64,000 nucleotides of DNA from Bacteroides sp. (GTDB lineage Bacteria > Bacteroidota > Bacteroidia > Bacteroidales > Muribaculaceae). The translations under genes were made by a program, and so were the position numbers. The stretch covers positions 135,214 to 199,213 of the forward strand of contig JAAVDX010000010.1 of NCBI GenBank assembly GCA_014801585.1, in the 5' to 3' direction. The notes under the pieces are model-generated. The model was given only the letters and a program-made list of their open reading frames with translations. It made no database searches and had not been told where the DNA came from. Below are positions 29,340 through 38,500 of this stretch, piece by piece; the first letter of the stretch is position 1, and each line of letters opens with the position of its first letter.

Positions 29340-29846
29340 ATGTTAAAGAAAATTCTTTTACTCCTCGCCATCACTGTAAGCATGGCGGCTTCCGCACAGA
29401 GCCTCAAGGTAGGACTCGTCGACACTAACGCTATCTTCGGTGCAATGCCGGAAGTGGCAGATGCCCAGAAGAAACTTCAGGACACTCAGAGTAAGTATGA
29501 GGCCCAGTATAAGCTTCTCGGAGAAGAGCTTCAGAAGCAGGCTGAGGAACTTGCCAACATGAAGGATGACGTGCCGGCTGCAATCCGTGACAACAAGGTG
29601 CGCGCATATCAGGACAATCAGCAGAAACTTCAGCAGTTTGAGCAGCAGGTGATGCAGGACATGCAGAAGCAGCAGATGGATCTCATGGCTCCTATCACGC
29701 AGAAGATTCAGGATGCTATCCAGTCGGTAGGCAAAGAGGGTAACTACAGCCTTATTCAGGCAATGGATCCCCAGCTGACATTCTACTACAGCAACCCTGT
29801 AGAGGATATCACTCCCCTTGTAAAGACTAAACTCGGTCTGAAGTAA
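29340..29846 (+). CDS. OmpH/Skp family periplasmic chaperone (second copy)
   Basis: Signal peptide; LKVGLVDTNAIFGAMPEVADAQKKL; start at 29340. Confidence 0.93.
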   Translation: MLKKILLLLAITVSMAASAQSLKVGLVDTNAIFGAMPEVADAQKKLQDTQSKYEAQYKLLGEELQKQAEELANMKDDVPAAIRDNKVRAYQDNQQKLQQFEQQVMQDMQKQQMDLMAPITQKIQDAIQSVGKEGNYSLIQAMDPQLTFYYSNPVEDITPLVKTKLGLK

Positions 29847-30047
29847 GAATCGGATCAAGCGAGGTAGCCGCCCGGAAGCGAATCACATCAAATGTAAGGA
29901 CGTGGCCATGCCACGTGCAAGCGCTTCATCGGATAGGTACACCTCAATAAGAGAAACCCGGCGCGGCGGCATGGTTTGCCGTCGCGCTGATTACATCTAC
30001 TACCCTAAACTGCGGCGAGAATGCGCCGACAATCCAAACCAAACGCT

Positions 30048-30869
30048 ATGATCGGACCGATAGGTATCTTTGATTCCGGCTACGGTGGGCTGACGATCCT
30101 CAGGGAGATTCGCAAGCGGCTGCCGGAGTATGATTATCTTTATCTCGGTGATAATGCCCGTGCGCCATACGGTTCGCGGAGTTTCGATGTAATATATGAT
30201 TTCACACTGCAGGCTGTAAAGTATCTCTTCAATCGGGGGTGCAGCCTTGTGATCCTTGCGTGCAACACTGCCTCCGCAAAGGCACTCCGCACAATCCAGC
30301 AACGCGATCTTCCGAAGATAGATCCCTCCCGACGGGTGTTGGGAGTGATTATTCCGACAGTAGAGGCATTGGGTGGACTGACGCAGACGAATCATATCGG
30401 CGTGGTGGGTACACCCGGAACTGTCGCATCGCGGTCGTACACAATCGAGACGGCGAAACTGTATCCGGAGATAAAAGTGACGGAGGTAGCCTGCCCGATG
30501 TGGGTGCCACTGATTGAGAACGGAGAGGCGTTCGGTCCGGGGGCAGACTACTTCGTGGAGAAATACTGTCGGCAGTTGATGGGCTGCGACCCGGAGATCG
30601 ATACGCTACTTTTAGGTTGCACCCACTATCCTCTGCTGACTGAGAAGATCAGGAAGGTAATTCCGGAGAACGTAGCAATTATCCCTCAGGGACGGTTGGT
30701 GGCCGACAGTCTTGCCGACTATCTCAAGCGCCATCCGGAGATCGCGGAGCGCTGCACGCGAGAGGGATCTACGAAATTTCTTACTACCGAGAATACGGAG
30801 AAATTCGATCGTATCGCACCGCTCTTCCTTAACCATCCGGTGGCTGCGGAAAGAATCCATCTCGACTGA
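30048..30869 (+). CDS. murI: Glutamate racemase
   Basis: IGIFDSGYGGLTI...ACNTASAKAL...LLGCTHYPLL; ATG at 30048. Confidence 0.95.
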   Translation: MIGPIGIFDSGYGGLTILREIRKRLPEYDYLYLGDNARAPYGSRSFDVIYDFTLQAVKYLFNRGCSLVILACNTASAKALRTIQQRDLPKIDPSRRVLGVIIPTVEALGGLTQTNHIGVVGTPGTVASRSYTIETAKLYPEIKVTEVACPMWVPLIENGEAFGPGADYFVEKYCRQLMGCDPEIDTLLLGCTHYPLLTEKIRKVIPENVAIIPQGRLVADSLADYLKRHPEIAERCTREGSTKFLTTENTEKFDRIAPLFLNHPVAAERIHLD

Positions 30870-30978
30870 TTCTGTCGGGAGCGTTAGGGATAAGCCAAAT
30901 GAAGAGATAGACCGAGATATCGGAGCCTCTCGCCCCTCCCCTTTCCATCTATAATCAAACCTTTAAAGAGACAAGACC

Positions 30979-31248
30979 ATGAATTTCGAAGAACTTAAAG
31001 AGCATGTGGCATTGCTACCTTATGAGGAAGCAGTAGCCGCAATTACAGCCTATCTGAATGAGCATCCGGATTCGACGGATGCGCTCACGCTTCGTGGCAT
31101 GAAGCACTTCGGTGCGGGTAAACGTGCGTTGGCTATAAATGATTATCATGCGGCCCTTGCGATTGACCCGGATTGTAAGGCCCGACTGGCTTTGCAGTCG
31201 GCTAACGATATACTTGACTTTTATAATAAGGATCTTTTTAATCCTTGA
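30979..31248 (+). CDS. Small TPR-like protein
   Basis: YLNEHPDSTDALTLRGMKHFGAGKRALAINDYHAALAIDPD. Confidence 0.7.
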   Translation: MNFEELKEHVALLPYEEAVAAITAYLNEHPDSTDALTLRGMKHFGAGKRALAINDYHAALAIDPDCKARLALQSANDILDFYNKDLFNP

Positions 31249-31334
31249 TTGGCTTGATTTGATACGTTGTGCGCTCGTACGTGCCGATGTCACGCCCCCC
31301 TACATTTGAGGGAGATTTGAGGCGAGCGGGTTTA

Positions 31335-31706
31335 TTAATGGTTTTCCCATGGGTTGAGCATTCGGGGACGATTGGTCGGGGTGCCGGAGGGTACGGGGAG
31401 TCGGTTGCGGGCTACGTTGCGACGGGGAGCTGCGAGACCTTGATAGAACATCATGGGTCGCTCTTCACTCCAGCCACGACTGTGGTTGCGGACGAAGACT
31501 CGAGCGAGTCCCTGCAGATTACGACCTGCATAGCGGATCTCACCGATCAGAGCCGTATAGTCGGCTACGGAATCTACCGAAAACTCCAGAACCGAACGAC
31601 GATCCTGCATCACGCGGACATAAATACGATCACCCTTGCGGATATACTGCCGGGGATATCGACGTGCGAAATCATTTCCATACATAAGCGTTTCTCCTTT
31701 CTTCAT
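31335..31706 (-). CDS. Conserved hypothetical protein
   Basis: 123 aa with coherent composition; GRNLQGLARVFVRNHSRGWSEERPMMFY. Confidence 0.6.
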   Translation of the reverse strand: MKKGETLMYGNDFARRYPRQYIRKGDRIYVRVMQDRRSVLEFSVDSVADYTALIGEIRYAGRNLQGLARVFVRNHSRGWSEERPMMFYQGLAAPRRNVARNRLPVPSGTPTNRPRMLNPWENH

Positions 31707-31967
31707 ACGTTTCAGCGGTTGGATTTTGTAATCTGCGGTGACGCTCCTATTAATCCAAAGTACGACATTGATCGAAAGTAAGATTCATTGATTGATCAAA
31801 AGTACTATTCGATGATTAATCTGAGGGGCATCCCCTTGATTACACTGCAAAATTAGCCGCATAGACTGCAATTAGTTTGCAGCGAAATGTTAATGAAAAT
31901 AATTTTAGTTAACGAAAGTTAATTTAGACTATTTATAGAGAGAAAGCGAGATGAAGATGGGATAAAA

Positions 31968-31999
31968 TTTGCTTACAAGCGAAGTTTTTTGTAAATTTG
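31968..31999 (+). promoter_or_regulatory. Bacteroidetes-type promoter TTTG-N20-TAAATTTG
   Basis: TTTG 31968-31971, TAAATTTG 31992-31999, upstream of tRNA-Leu. Confidence 0.6.
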
Positions 32000-32069
32000 C
32001 ATCACAATGCACGTCGCGCGAGAAAATCCACGAGAGATCATCACGAGGAAAGCGAGGCGAAGCAGAGTT

Positions 32070-32154
<85 letters not shown>

Positions 32155-32298
32155 CAAACAATACGATTTTTCATATAATTTTTTTAGGGGTAGGCCACGC
32201 GTGAGCGGAGTCTACCTTAATTTATTAAATGGGGAAACGAAGTTTTCTTATAGGGAACCTCGCTATCCGGTTAAATATTAAAAAACTCTCACTCGCAG

Positions 32299-33513
32299 AT
32301 GAATATGAAAGTTTCACAACGGGGCGAAATAATGCCCGCATCTCCTATACGCAGACTCGTTCCTCTGGCCAACAATGCAGTGGAGCGTGGTGTGAAAGTG
32401 TATCGGCTCAATATCGGTCAGCCCGATCTGCCGACTCCACCACAGGCCTTCGAGGCGCTGCGACATATCGACAGGAAAGTGCTTGAGTACTCTCCATCCG
32501 ACGGACTGCTCTCCTTACGCAAGAAGCTTAAGGAATATTACTCCCGCTTCAATATAGAGGTGGGCGTAGAGGATATCATCGTGACCTCGGGCGGATCGGA
32601 GGCTGTGCTCTTCGCCTTCATGGCATGTCTTGACCCGGGAGATGAGATAATCGTGCCCGAGCCGGCGTATGCCAATTATATGGCGTTTGCGATCTCAGCG
32701 GGAGCGAAGATCGTCACTATCCCATCGACTATAGAATCGGGATTTGCGTTGCCGCCGCTTGAGGAATTTGAGAAACTGATCACACCGCGCACGCGTGGCA
32801 TCCTGATCTGCAATCCTAATAATCCGACGGGGTATCTCTACACGATGAAAGAGATGCTACAGATCAGGGACCTCGTGAAGAAACACAACCTTTGGCTTTT
32901 CTCCGATGAAGTGTATCGCGAATTCTGCTACACGGGGGCACCTTACATCTCGGCTTTCCATCTGCCGGGGATCGAGGAGCAGGTAGTGCTGATCGATTCC
33001 GTATCGAAGCGTTACAACGAATGTGGTATCCGCATCGGGGCGCTGATCACGAAGAACGAGCATCTGCGCAAGAACGTGATGAAATTCTGCCAGGCACGTC
33101 TGAGCCCACCGCTATTAGGACAGATAGTAGCCGAAGCATCTATCGACGCATCGCCGGAATATATGCTGGAGACATATACGGAATATGTGGAGCGAAGGAA
33201 TTTCCTTGTAGACGGTATCAATCGTATTCCGGGGTGCTACTCACCGATTCCGATGGGAGCGTTCTACACTGTGGCAAAACTTCCGGTGGATGACGCGGAT
33301 AAGTTCTGCGAATGGTGTCTCAACGAATTTGAATACGAAGGAGCCACAATCTTCATGGCGCCCGCTTCGGGTTTTTACACGACGCCGGGACGCGGACGTA
33401 ATGAGGTACGTCTGGCCTACGTACTCTGCAAGGAGGATCTGGCGAAAGCACTGAAGGTATTGGAAGAAGCACTGAAGGCTTACAATGCTCGTAACGATAG
33501 GGATAGCAACTGA
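32299..33513 (+). CDS. PLP-dependent aminotransferase class I/II
   Basis: NIGQPDLPTP..., ICNPNNPTGYLY, DSVSKRYNECGIRIG. Confidence 0.93.
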   Translation: MNMKVSQRGEIMPASPIRRLVPLANNAVERGVKVYRLNIGQPDLPTPPQAFEALRHIDRKVLEYSPSDGLLSLRKKLKEYYSRFNIEVGVEDIIVTSGGSEAVLFAFMACLDPGDEIIVPEPAYANYMAFAISAGAKIVTIPSTIESGFALPPLEEFEKLITPRTRGILICNPNNPTGYLYTMKEMLQIRDLVKKHNLWLFSDEVYREFCYTGAPYISAFHLPGIEEQVVLIDSVSKRYNECGIRIGALITKNEHLRKNVMKFCQARLSPPLLGQIVAEASIDASPEYMLETYTEYVERRNFLVDGINRIPGCYSPIPMGAFYTVAKLPVDDADKFCEWCLNEFEYEGATIFMAPASGFYTTPGRGRNEVRLAYVLCKEDLAKALKVLEEALKAYNARNDRDSN

Positions 33514-34669
33514 CGGCCGGCCGGTTATCAGCCGGGAGGGTGCGGACCAGGGACTGACGCGGGTACGTAACGTAGCGATCGGTCTGGGATTCCATTGGCA
33601 GCGTACGATTGAATGTGATTTTCCGGGTGAGATTCGTAGGAATCCTGACCCGGATTCACCTTATACCCTTCTGAATACCTTGCCACTGGAGACTTATCTC
33701 GAGTGTGTCGTAGGGAGCGAGATGAATCCATCGGCACCGGCGGAATTTCTGCGTGCGCATGCCATCATCTCGCGCAGCTGGGCAGCGGGTAAGATTCTGC
33801 ACCGGCATCCCGGGACATCGGGGGTGGCGAATACGATTGCGGCCGATTGCGCGTCGGATTGCGATTGCAAAGATATGGTTGCGGCGGATAGCCAGAGGGT
33901 TATCATCGGTTGGGAGGACACGTCAGACCATGAGGGTTTTCACTTGTGTGGGGATGATCATTGTCAGCGCTATCAGGGCGTGCAACCCTTATCTGCGGAG
34001 GCTCGGGATGCTATCCGGGCTACGGCGGGGCTTGTGCTGACAGGGCCGTCGGGGCAGATTGTCGACGCACGGTTTTCGAAGTGTTGCGGGGGAAGGACGG
34101 AATTGTTCTCTACCTGCTGGCAGGACGGGGTCGGGACGGAGTGTCTGGAATCGTTTGTGGATCCGTGGTGTGATCTGTCGTTGTTTTCCGCGGAGAGTCG
34201 GGGGAGATTGCTTTCCTCTATTCTTAAGGATTATGATCGGGGGACCGAGGGGGGCTATCGCTGGGAGACGGTGATATGCGGAGATGAGTTGCGCGAACGG
34301 CTTCGTCAGCGTCATGGGGTGGATATTGGTGAGATTACGGATTTGGAGCCGTTGCGTCGTGGACCGTCGGGGCGGATTTTTCTTCTTCGTCTGAATGGGA
34401 GTCGCGGGATTCTGGATATTGGGAAGGAGCTTTATATCCGTCGGTTGCTTTCTGCGGATTGCCTTTATTCTTCGGCGTTTGAGGTGGAGAAAGAGGAGGG
34501 TCCGAGGGGTGGTTTCCGTCTGCGGGGGCAAGGATGGGGACATGGTGTGGGACTTTGTCAGACCGGGGCTGCTCATATGGCGGCTGCCGGGTATGGCTTT
34601 ATGGAGATACTTCGGTTTTATTATCCGGGGGCGGAGGTTCGCTCGTTGGATGCTCTTGTTGGGGGTTGA
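33485..34669 (+). CDS. SpoIID/LytB domain protein
   Basis: LETYLECVVGSEMNPSAPAEFLRAHAIISRSWA and GWGHGVGLCQTGAAHMA. Confidence 0.9.
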   Translation: MLVTIGIATDGRPVISREGADQGLTRVRNVAIGLGFHWQRTIECDFPGEIRRNPDPDSPYTLLNTLPLETYLECVVGSEMNPSAPAEFLRAHAIISRSWAAGKILHRHPGTSGVANTIAADCASDCDCKDMVAADSQRVIIGWEDTSDHEGFHLCGDDHCQRYQGVQPLSAEARDAIRATAGLVLTGPSGQIVDARFSKCCGGRTELFSTCWQDGVGTECLESFVDPWCDLSLFSAESRGRLLSSILKDYDRGTEGGYRWETVICGDELRERLRQRHGVDIGEITDLEPLRRGPSGRIFLLRLNGSRGILDIGKELYIRRLLSADCLYSSAFEVEKEEGPRGGFRLRGQGWGHGVGLCQTGAAHMAAAGYGFMEILRFYYPGAEVRSLDALVGG

Positions 34670-34762
34670 TGTTTTCGTTTGCATAGTTTGTTTTGGATGT
34701 TTGTTGGATGGTTTTGAATGGGGAATGTGCTCTTGATTTGGAGGAGCGTTTCTTAATTCCGA

Positions 34763-34813
34763 TGCAAAGTTACAACAGGATTGGCTGAAAGTTATGTTTA
34801 TTTTCCATTTTGT
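34763..34813 (-). promoter_or_regulatory. Orphan copy of the integrase promoter-like module
   Basis: TGCAAAGTTA-N19-TTATGTTTATTTTCCATTTTGT, same words and spacing as 56051-56101. Confidence 0.65.
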
Positions 34814-34833
34814 TGTGGGGGGAGATGTTTTTT

Positions 34834-35020
34834 GGGGGATGGGTTTTAATTTTTTGGGAACGCGGATCCGGATCGGGGCTTTGCCCCGATGGCCGGGGAG
34901 TCGCGGATTGGTACGGATTTTTTTGTTTTGAGTCGTTTGGAGAGGGTGTGCGTTTTTTTGGGGGTGCGGATGGGAGGTGAGCGGCGCTTTGCTTCGCTGT
35001 TGCGGATTGGCGGCCCGGGG
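34834..35020 (+). repeat. GCGGAT-rich hairpin repeat, copy A
   Basis: GAACGCGGATCCGGATCGGGGCTTTGCCCCGATGGCCGGGGAG...GAGCGGCGCTTTGCTTCGCTGTTGCGGATTG. Confidence 0.9.
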
Positions 35021-35130
35021 GCTATTTCCGCAACGTTCAGGCTTCTTCGGGTTATTTTTCCACATTGTGCAATACTTACTTCTCCGTATGCTTACCATCA
35101 ACTATGACATCGAAATCTATTTTGGCAATA

Positions 35131-36258
35131 TTATTCTTTTATATCATATCGGGACAATTCCGTGCAACCGGATCGAACTTCCTCAATTAATTCCCGGCAT
35201 CTATCCTCTGAAAGTTTGATTTTCTTGCCGACTACAATGAAATCAGACAATAGTGGATGCCCGGTATCGTTGACGGAAGTAGCGTGTTCCCCATTAAAGC
35301 CTTCTGTGCAAAGGGTAAGGTCGTATGCAGGAGCGAGTCGCCACCTCCAAGTCTTCAGATCATTATCCCTGACAACATAGAAACTGAAATTCTTGCAATG
35401 ATCATCTTTGTTATCAGATAGGTAATTGAACAACATTCTACGATACATCTGCTCGACATCTTCACGACTTTGGGTTATGTAGCCGGTCAATGCGAGTAGA
35501 TTTGAATAATCCATAAACGGCTCACGGAGAGAAATGCACATCAATCCTCCGGCAGTAGCAGTATGAATTCGGTCACCTTTATTGTCGATATCAAACCGTC
35601 TTGACGCGAAATATCGACCATTGATAAGCCGGAAGTCGGGCACAATAATACCACACTTTCTTGCAACTTCATTATATCTTGCTTCTTGCAGTCCGATATC
35701 CTTCGGATCGTAAGTGTGACGGAATTTGACTATCCAATGTCCCTTCTCATCTGAGAATACAGCTTTCGGTCTTGCTCCTCCGCTGTTGCCGCTGTTATAT
35801 AGTAGAAGTCCGGCATCTTTATCCTGCTGTTCCTTAAGCACTTCAAACGCAATTTCCTGAAGCCTATCGAAGTCTGTTACTGTTTCTTCCTGCTCAAGAG
35901 ATATGGCAGGGGAATAAGTCAAGGCTCCCATACCATTATCACCAACCAATGCAAGTCTGTCAAGAGAAGATAGGTCCGCATCATTTATACCATTGCGGAG
36001 TAATGCTTTATGTAGGAGATAACGACCATAACCATCCGGCAGACTATCTTCAAAGACACCGAAATTTCCATAAAACGGATGTGGTTTAGCAATGAAAACT
36101 CCTGATTTCAACGGCAGTTCAAGCGGTGAAATGCTGAATCCATCGGCAAGCCATGACTTATCATACTCAAAGACATTCAGGCGATTATCAGGAGTAAGTG
36201 ACAGCACTCCGACAGGTCGCCCATGAAACATAACCTTAAGCTTTTCAGTCTTCTTCAT
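35131..36258 (-). CDS. hipA: HipA-like serine/threonine kinase toxin
   Basis: FEDSLPDGYGRYLLHKAL, LTGYITQSREDVEQMYRRMLFNYLSDNKDDHCKNFSF, W..APAYDLT. Confidence 0.9.
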   Translation of the reverse strand: MKKTEKLKVMFHGRPVGVLSLTPDNRLNVFEYDKSWLADGFSISPLELPLKSGVFIAKPHPFYGNFGVFEDSLPDGYGRYLLHKALLRNGINDADLSSLDRLALVGDNGMGALTYSPAISLEQEETVTDFDRLQEIAFEVLKEQQDKDAGLLLYNSGNSGGARPKAVFSDEKGHWIVKFRHTYDPKDIGLQEARYNEVARKCGIIVPDFRLINGRYFASRRFDIDNKGDRIHTATAGGLMCISLREPFMDYSNLLALTGYITQSREDVEQMYRRMLFNYLSDNKDDHCKNFSFYVVRDNDLKTWRWRLAPAYDLTLCTEGFNGEHATSVNDTGHPLLSDFIVVGKKIKLSEDRCRELIEEVRSGCTELSRYDIKE

Positions 36259-36614
36259 GCTTTATTACGTTTAATGTAAGCCCTTTTGTCATTACTTTTC
36301 TGACGAATCAGGTCGAGTTCTTCCATTGTGTCAAACTTGGGAGCAGAAAACAGATCCTTTATCTCATAAGTATATCCGAGTGCCATAGCAAGCTTAATCA
36401 ACGATTCAAATGCAATAAGACCTTTCTGTTCAAAGCGTGCAACAGTAGATAGGGGTACTCCCGACAGCTCGGCAATACGCTGTCGGGTGATATTTTTCTC
36501 AACTCTACGCTTGCGGAAATTCTCTGCAACGTGCATCATAATATCATCAGGATTATCAAGCGTAAAATTATCCAATACGGATAATATATTATTACTATTA
36601 TTGACTATATTCAT
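36255..36614 (-). CDS. hipB: HipB-like HTH antitoxin
   Basis: ITRQRIAELSGVPLSTVARFEQKG HTH_3; ATGA overlap with hipA. Confidence 0.88.
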   Translation of the reverse strand: MNIVNNSNNILSVLDNFTLDNPDDIMMHVAENFRKRRVEKNITRQRIAELSGVPLSTVARFEQKGLIAFESLIKLAMALGYTYEIKDLFSAPKFDTMEELDLIRQKSNDKRAYIKRNKA

Positions 36615-36623
36615 AATACTACT

Positions 36624-36666
36624 AATATTTTACTACAAAAATAGTAAAATATTCTGATATGACAAA
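36624..36666 (-). promoter_or_regulatory. hipBA promoter/operator
   Basis: AATATTTTACTA (36624-36635) / TAGTAAAATATT (36642-36653) perfect inverted repeat; minus-strand TTTG (36666-36663)-N19-TATTTTTG (36643-36636). Confidence 0.75.
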
Positions 36667-36694
36667 GTGTTCAGAACCATATTGTAGAAGTTTT

Positions 36695-36771
36695 GGTCGC
36701 CTCAGGCGACCTCATGTCTCCCGCGGAGCGGGAGCTACACGCACGAGAAAAGCCTGGCGGTCTTTCCCGTG
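36695..36771 (+). other. Three consecutive hairpins (possible structured RNA or REP-like array)
   Basis: GGTCGCC-TCA-GGCGACC; CTCCCGC-GGA-GCGGGAG; CACGaGAAA...CTTTCcCGTG (imperfect). Confidence 0.5.
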
Positions 36772-36851
36772 TTCGTCAGTATATCTTCTATGTTTTCAAT
36801 TTTTTTGTTATGTAGTTAACGTAAAAAGTAATATAATCGGCTTCTAAGGTT

Positions 36852-37041
36852 GGGGGGATGGGATTTAATTTGTTTGGAACGCGGATCCGGATCGGGGCTT
36901 GCCCCGATTGCCGGGGGTACGGATTGGTGCGGATTTTTTTATTTCTTTGGATTTGGGGGAGCGCGGGGTTAGTGGTGCGGATGGGTGGTGAGCGGCGCTT
37001 TGCTCCGCTGTTGCGGATTGCTGCGGCCCGGGGGGGGGGGG
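36852..37041 (+). repeat. GCGGAT-rich hairpin repeat, copy B
   Basis: Same core as copy A; ends in a 12-nt G run. Confidence 0.9.
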
Positions 37042-37348
37042 TTGAATGGGGGGATTTTGTTGCACGGTCGGATGGAGAGTGTGCAGAAAAGTGTTAAGAT
37101 TTATTAATTCATTGTTAAGGTGTTTTATTTCAGGAGTTAGAGTTTGGTCGGTTCGTGATTTTGTATTATTTTTGCATACAAAGATCGGGGATGTTGTCGC
37201 ACTCCGGACTTTCTTTCTCTTATGACTTTCTTTCGATTATTTGGAGGTCTTCTGAATTTTTGGAGGGTCTCTTTTGGAGAGGAACTCTTTTGGGTGGGAC
37301 TTTGGTTTTTGGGGATATCATGAATCTGAAATTACTTTACACTTAATA

Positions 37349-38275
37349 ATGAAAAAGATCATCTTTTCTCTTTTCGCTATCTTGGCTTTGATTTTGCCTT
37401 CGGCGTCTTTTGCATCTTCTTCTTTGGAGGCTGTGAGGGGGGCTGTGAAGGATGGGTATAATTTCTGGCTTTATGAGCCGGATGGGGCTTCTAAGGAGGT
37501 GGCTAAACCGGTTATCATTTTCCTTCATGGGGCTTCGCTTTGCGGAAGTGACTTGAACCGGGTGAAGCGTTATGGCACTATCAGCGCTATTGAGAAGGGA
37601 CGGAAGATTGATGCTTTTGTCGTGGCTCCGCAGAATCCGGGTGGGGCGTGGTCGCCTTCGAAGGTAATGAATATTGTGGATTGGGTAAGCGAGCATCATA
37701 ATGTGGATAAGTCGCGTATCTATGTGCTTGGGATGAGTCTGGGGGGATATGGTGCGATTGATGTTGCGGCGGCATATCCGGATAGGATCGCGGCGGCGAT
37801 GTCGTTCTGCGGGGGCGGCACTCAGAAGAATCTCGCTGCTCTGAATGATGTGCCTCTCTGGATTGTGCATGGCACTGCTGACCGGGCTGTCTCTATCAAT
37901 GAGAGTGATAAGGTAGTGAATAAGATGCGGGCTGCTGATCCGAAGACTTCCCGATTGCATTATGATCGAGTGCCGGGGATGAACCATTCCCGTCCGGCGC
38001 GTTTCTTTTATCTGGATGAGAGTTATGACTGGCTTCTTTCTCATTCGCTTAATGATGAGGGGCGTCCGGTAAGCGCTAAGTTTGATATTACGGGGAGTTC
38101 GCTGAATGCTTACAGCGGTCTGAATCACGGGCGGCGATCGACGGCGCGGGCTGCACAGACATCATCGAAGTCGAAGACAGTGGCGAAATCCAAGGGTAAG
38201 TCAAAGAAACGTCAGCTTGCCAAACGTAAATCCGGGAAGCGTCATACCGGGGGGTATGCAAGGGCATCCCGTTAG
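37349..38275 (+). CDS. Secreted alpha/beta hydrolase (esterase-like) with basic C-terminal tail
   Basis: Signal peptide MKKIIFSLFAILALILPSASFA; GMSLGGYGA nucleophile elbow; PGMNHS; K/R-rich tail. Confidence 0.85.
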   Translation: MKKIIFSLFAILALILPSASFASSSLEAVRGAVKDGYNFWLYEPDGASKEVAKPVIIFLHGASLCGSDLNRVKRYGTISAIEKGRKIDAFVVAPQNPGGAWSPSKVMNIVDWVSEHHNVDKSRIYVLGMSLGGYGAIDVAAAYPDRIAAAMSFCGGGTQKNLAALNDVPLWIVHGTADRAVSINESDKVVNKMRAADPKTSRLHYDRVPGMNHSRPARFFYLDESYDWLLSHSLNDEGRPVSAKFDITGSSLNAYSGLNHGRRSTARAAQTSSKSKTVAKSKGKSKKRQLAKRKSGKRHTGGYARASR

Positions 38276-38500
38276 GCTTTAGAAGAAGATTTTAGTGTTA
38301 AAATATCGGGAGGCTGCAACTTTGCGGCCTCTTTTTATGTTTTTATTGGCGAACGAGGGAGGAACATCCTATCCTTGATTCCTGCGTTGCGACAGGCTCC
38401 GGGAGACTGGTAATAGATGAGCTGTCAGCTACGGCTTGCGTCAGGCGTTTGACGCATTATAGTTAACACACACGATTGAGAATCTTAATTTTTTACGATT

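Noticed and set aside
31269-31781. 170-aa plus-strand ORF
   Set aside because: Antisense to the more plausible conserved 31335-31706 minus-strand protein.
34834-35020. GCGGAT element as an intrinsic terminator
   Set aside because: The hairpin is not followed by a T tract, the element is far longer than a terminator, and copies occur in divergent as well as convergent gaps.
33989-35101. 370-aa minus-strand ORF antisense to the SpoIID gene and through repeat copy A
   Set aside because: Low-complexity P/R/K/T composition, opposite a well-supported gene; its N-terminal part is translated repeat DNA.
37343-38128. 261-aa minus-strand ORF opposite the hydrolase
   Set aside because: Shadow ORF, no domain; the opposite strand has signal peptide and nucleophile elbow.
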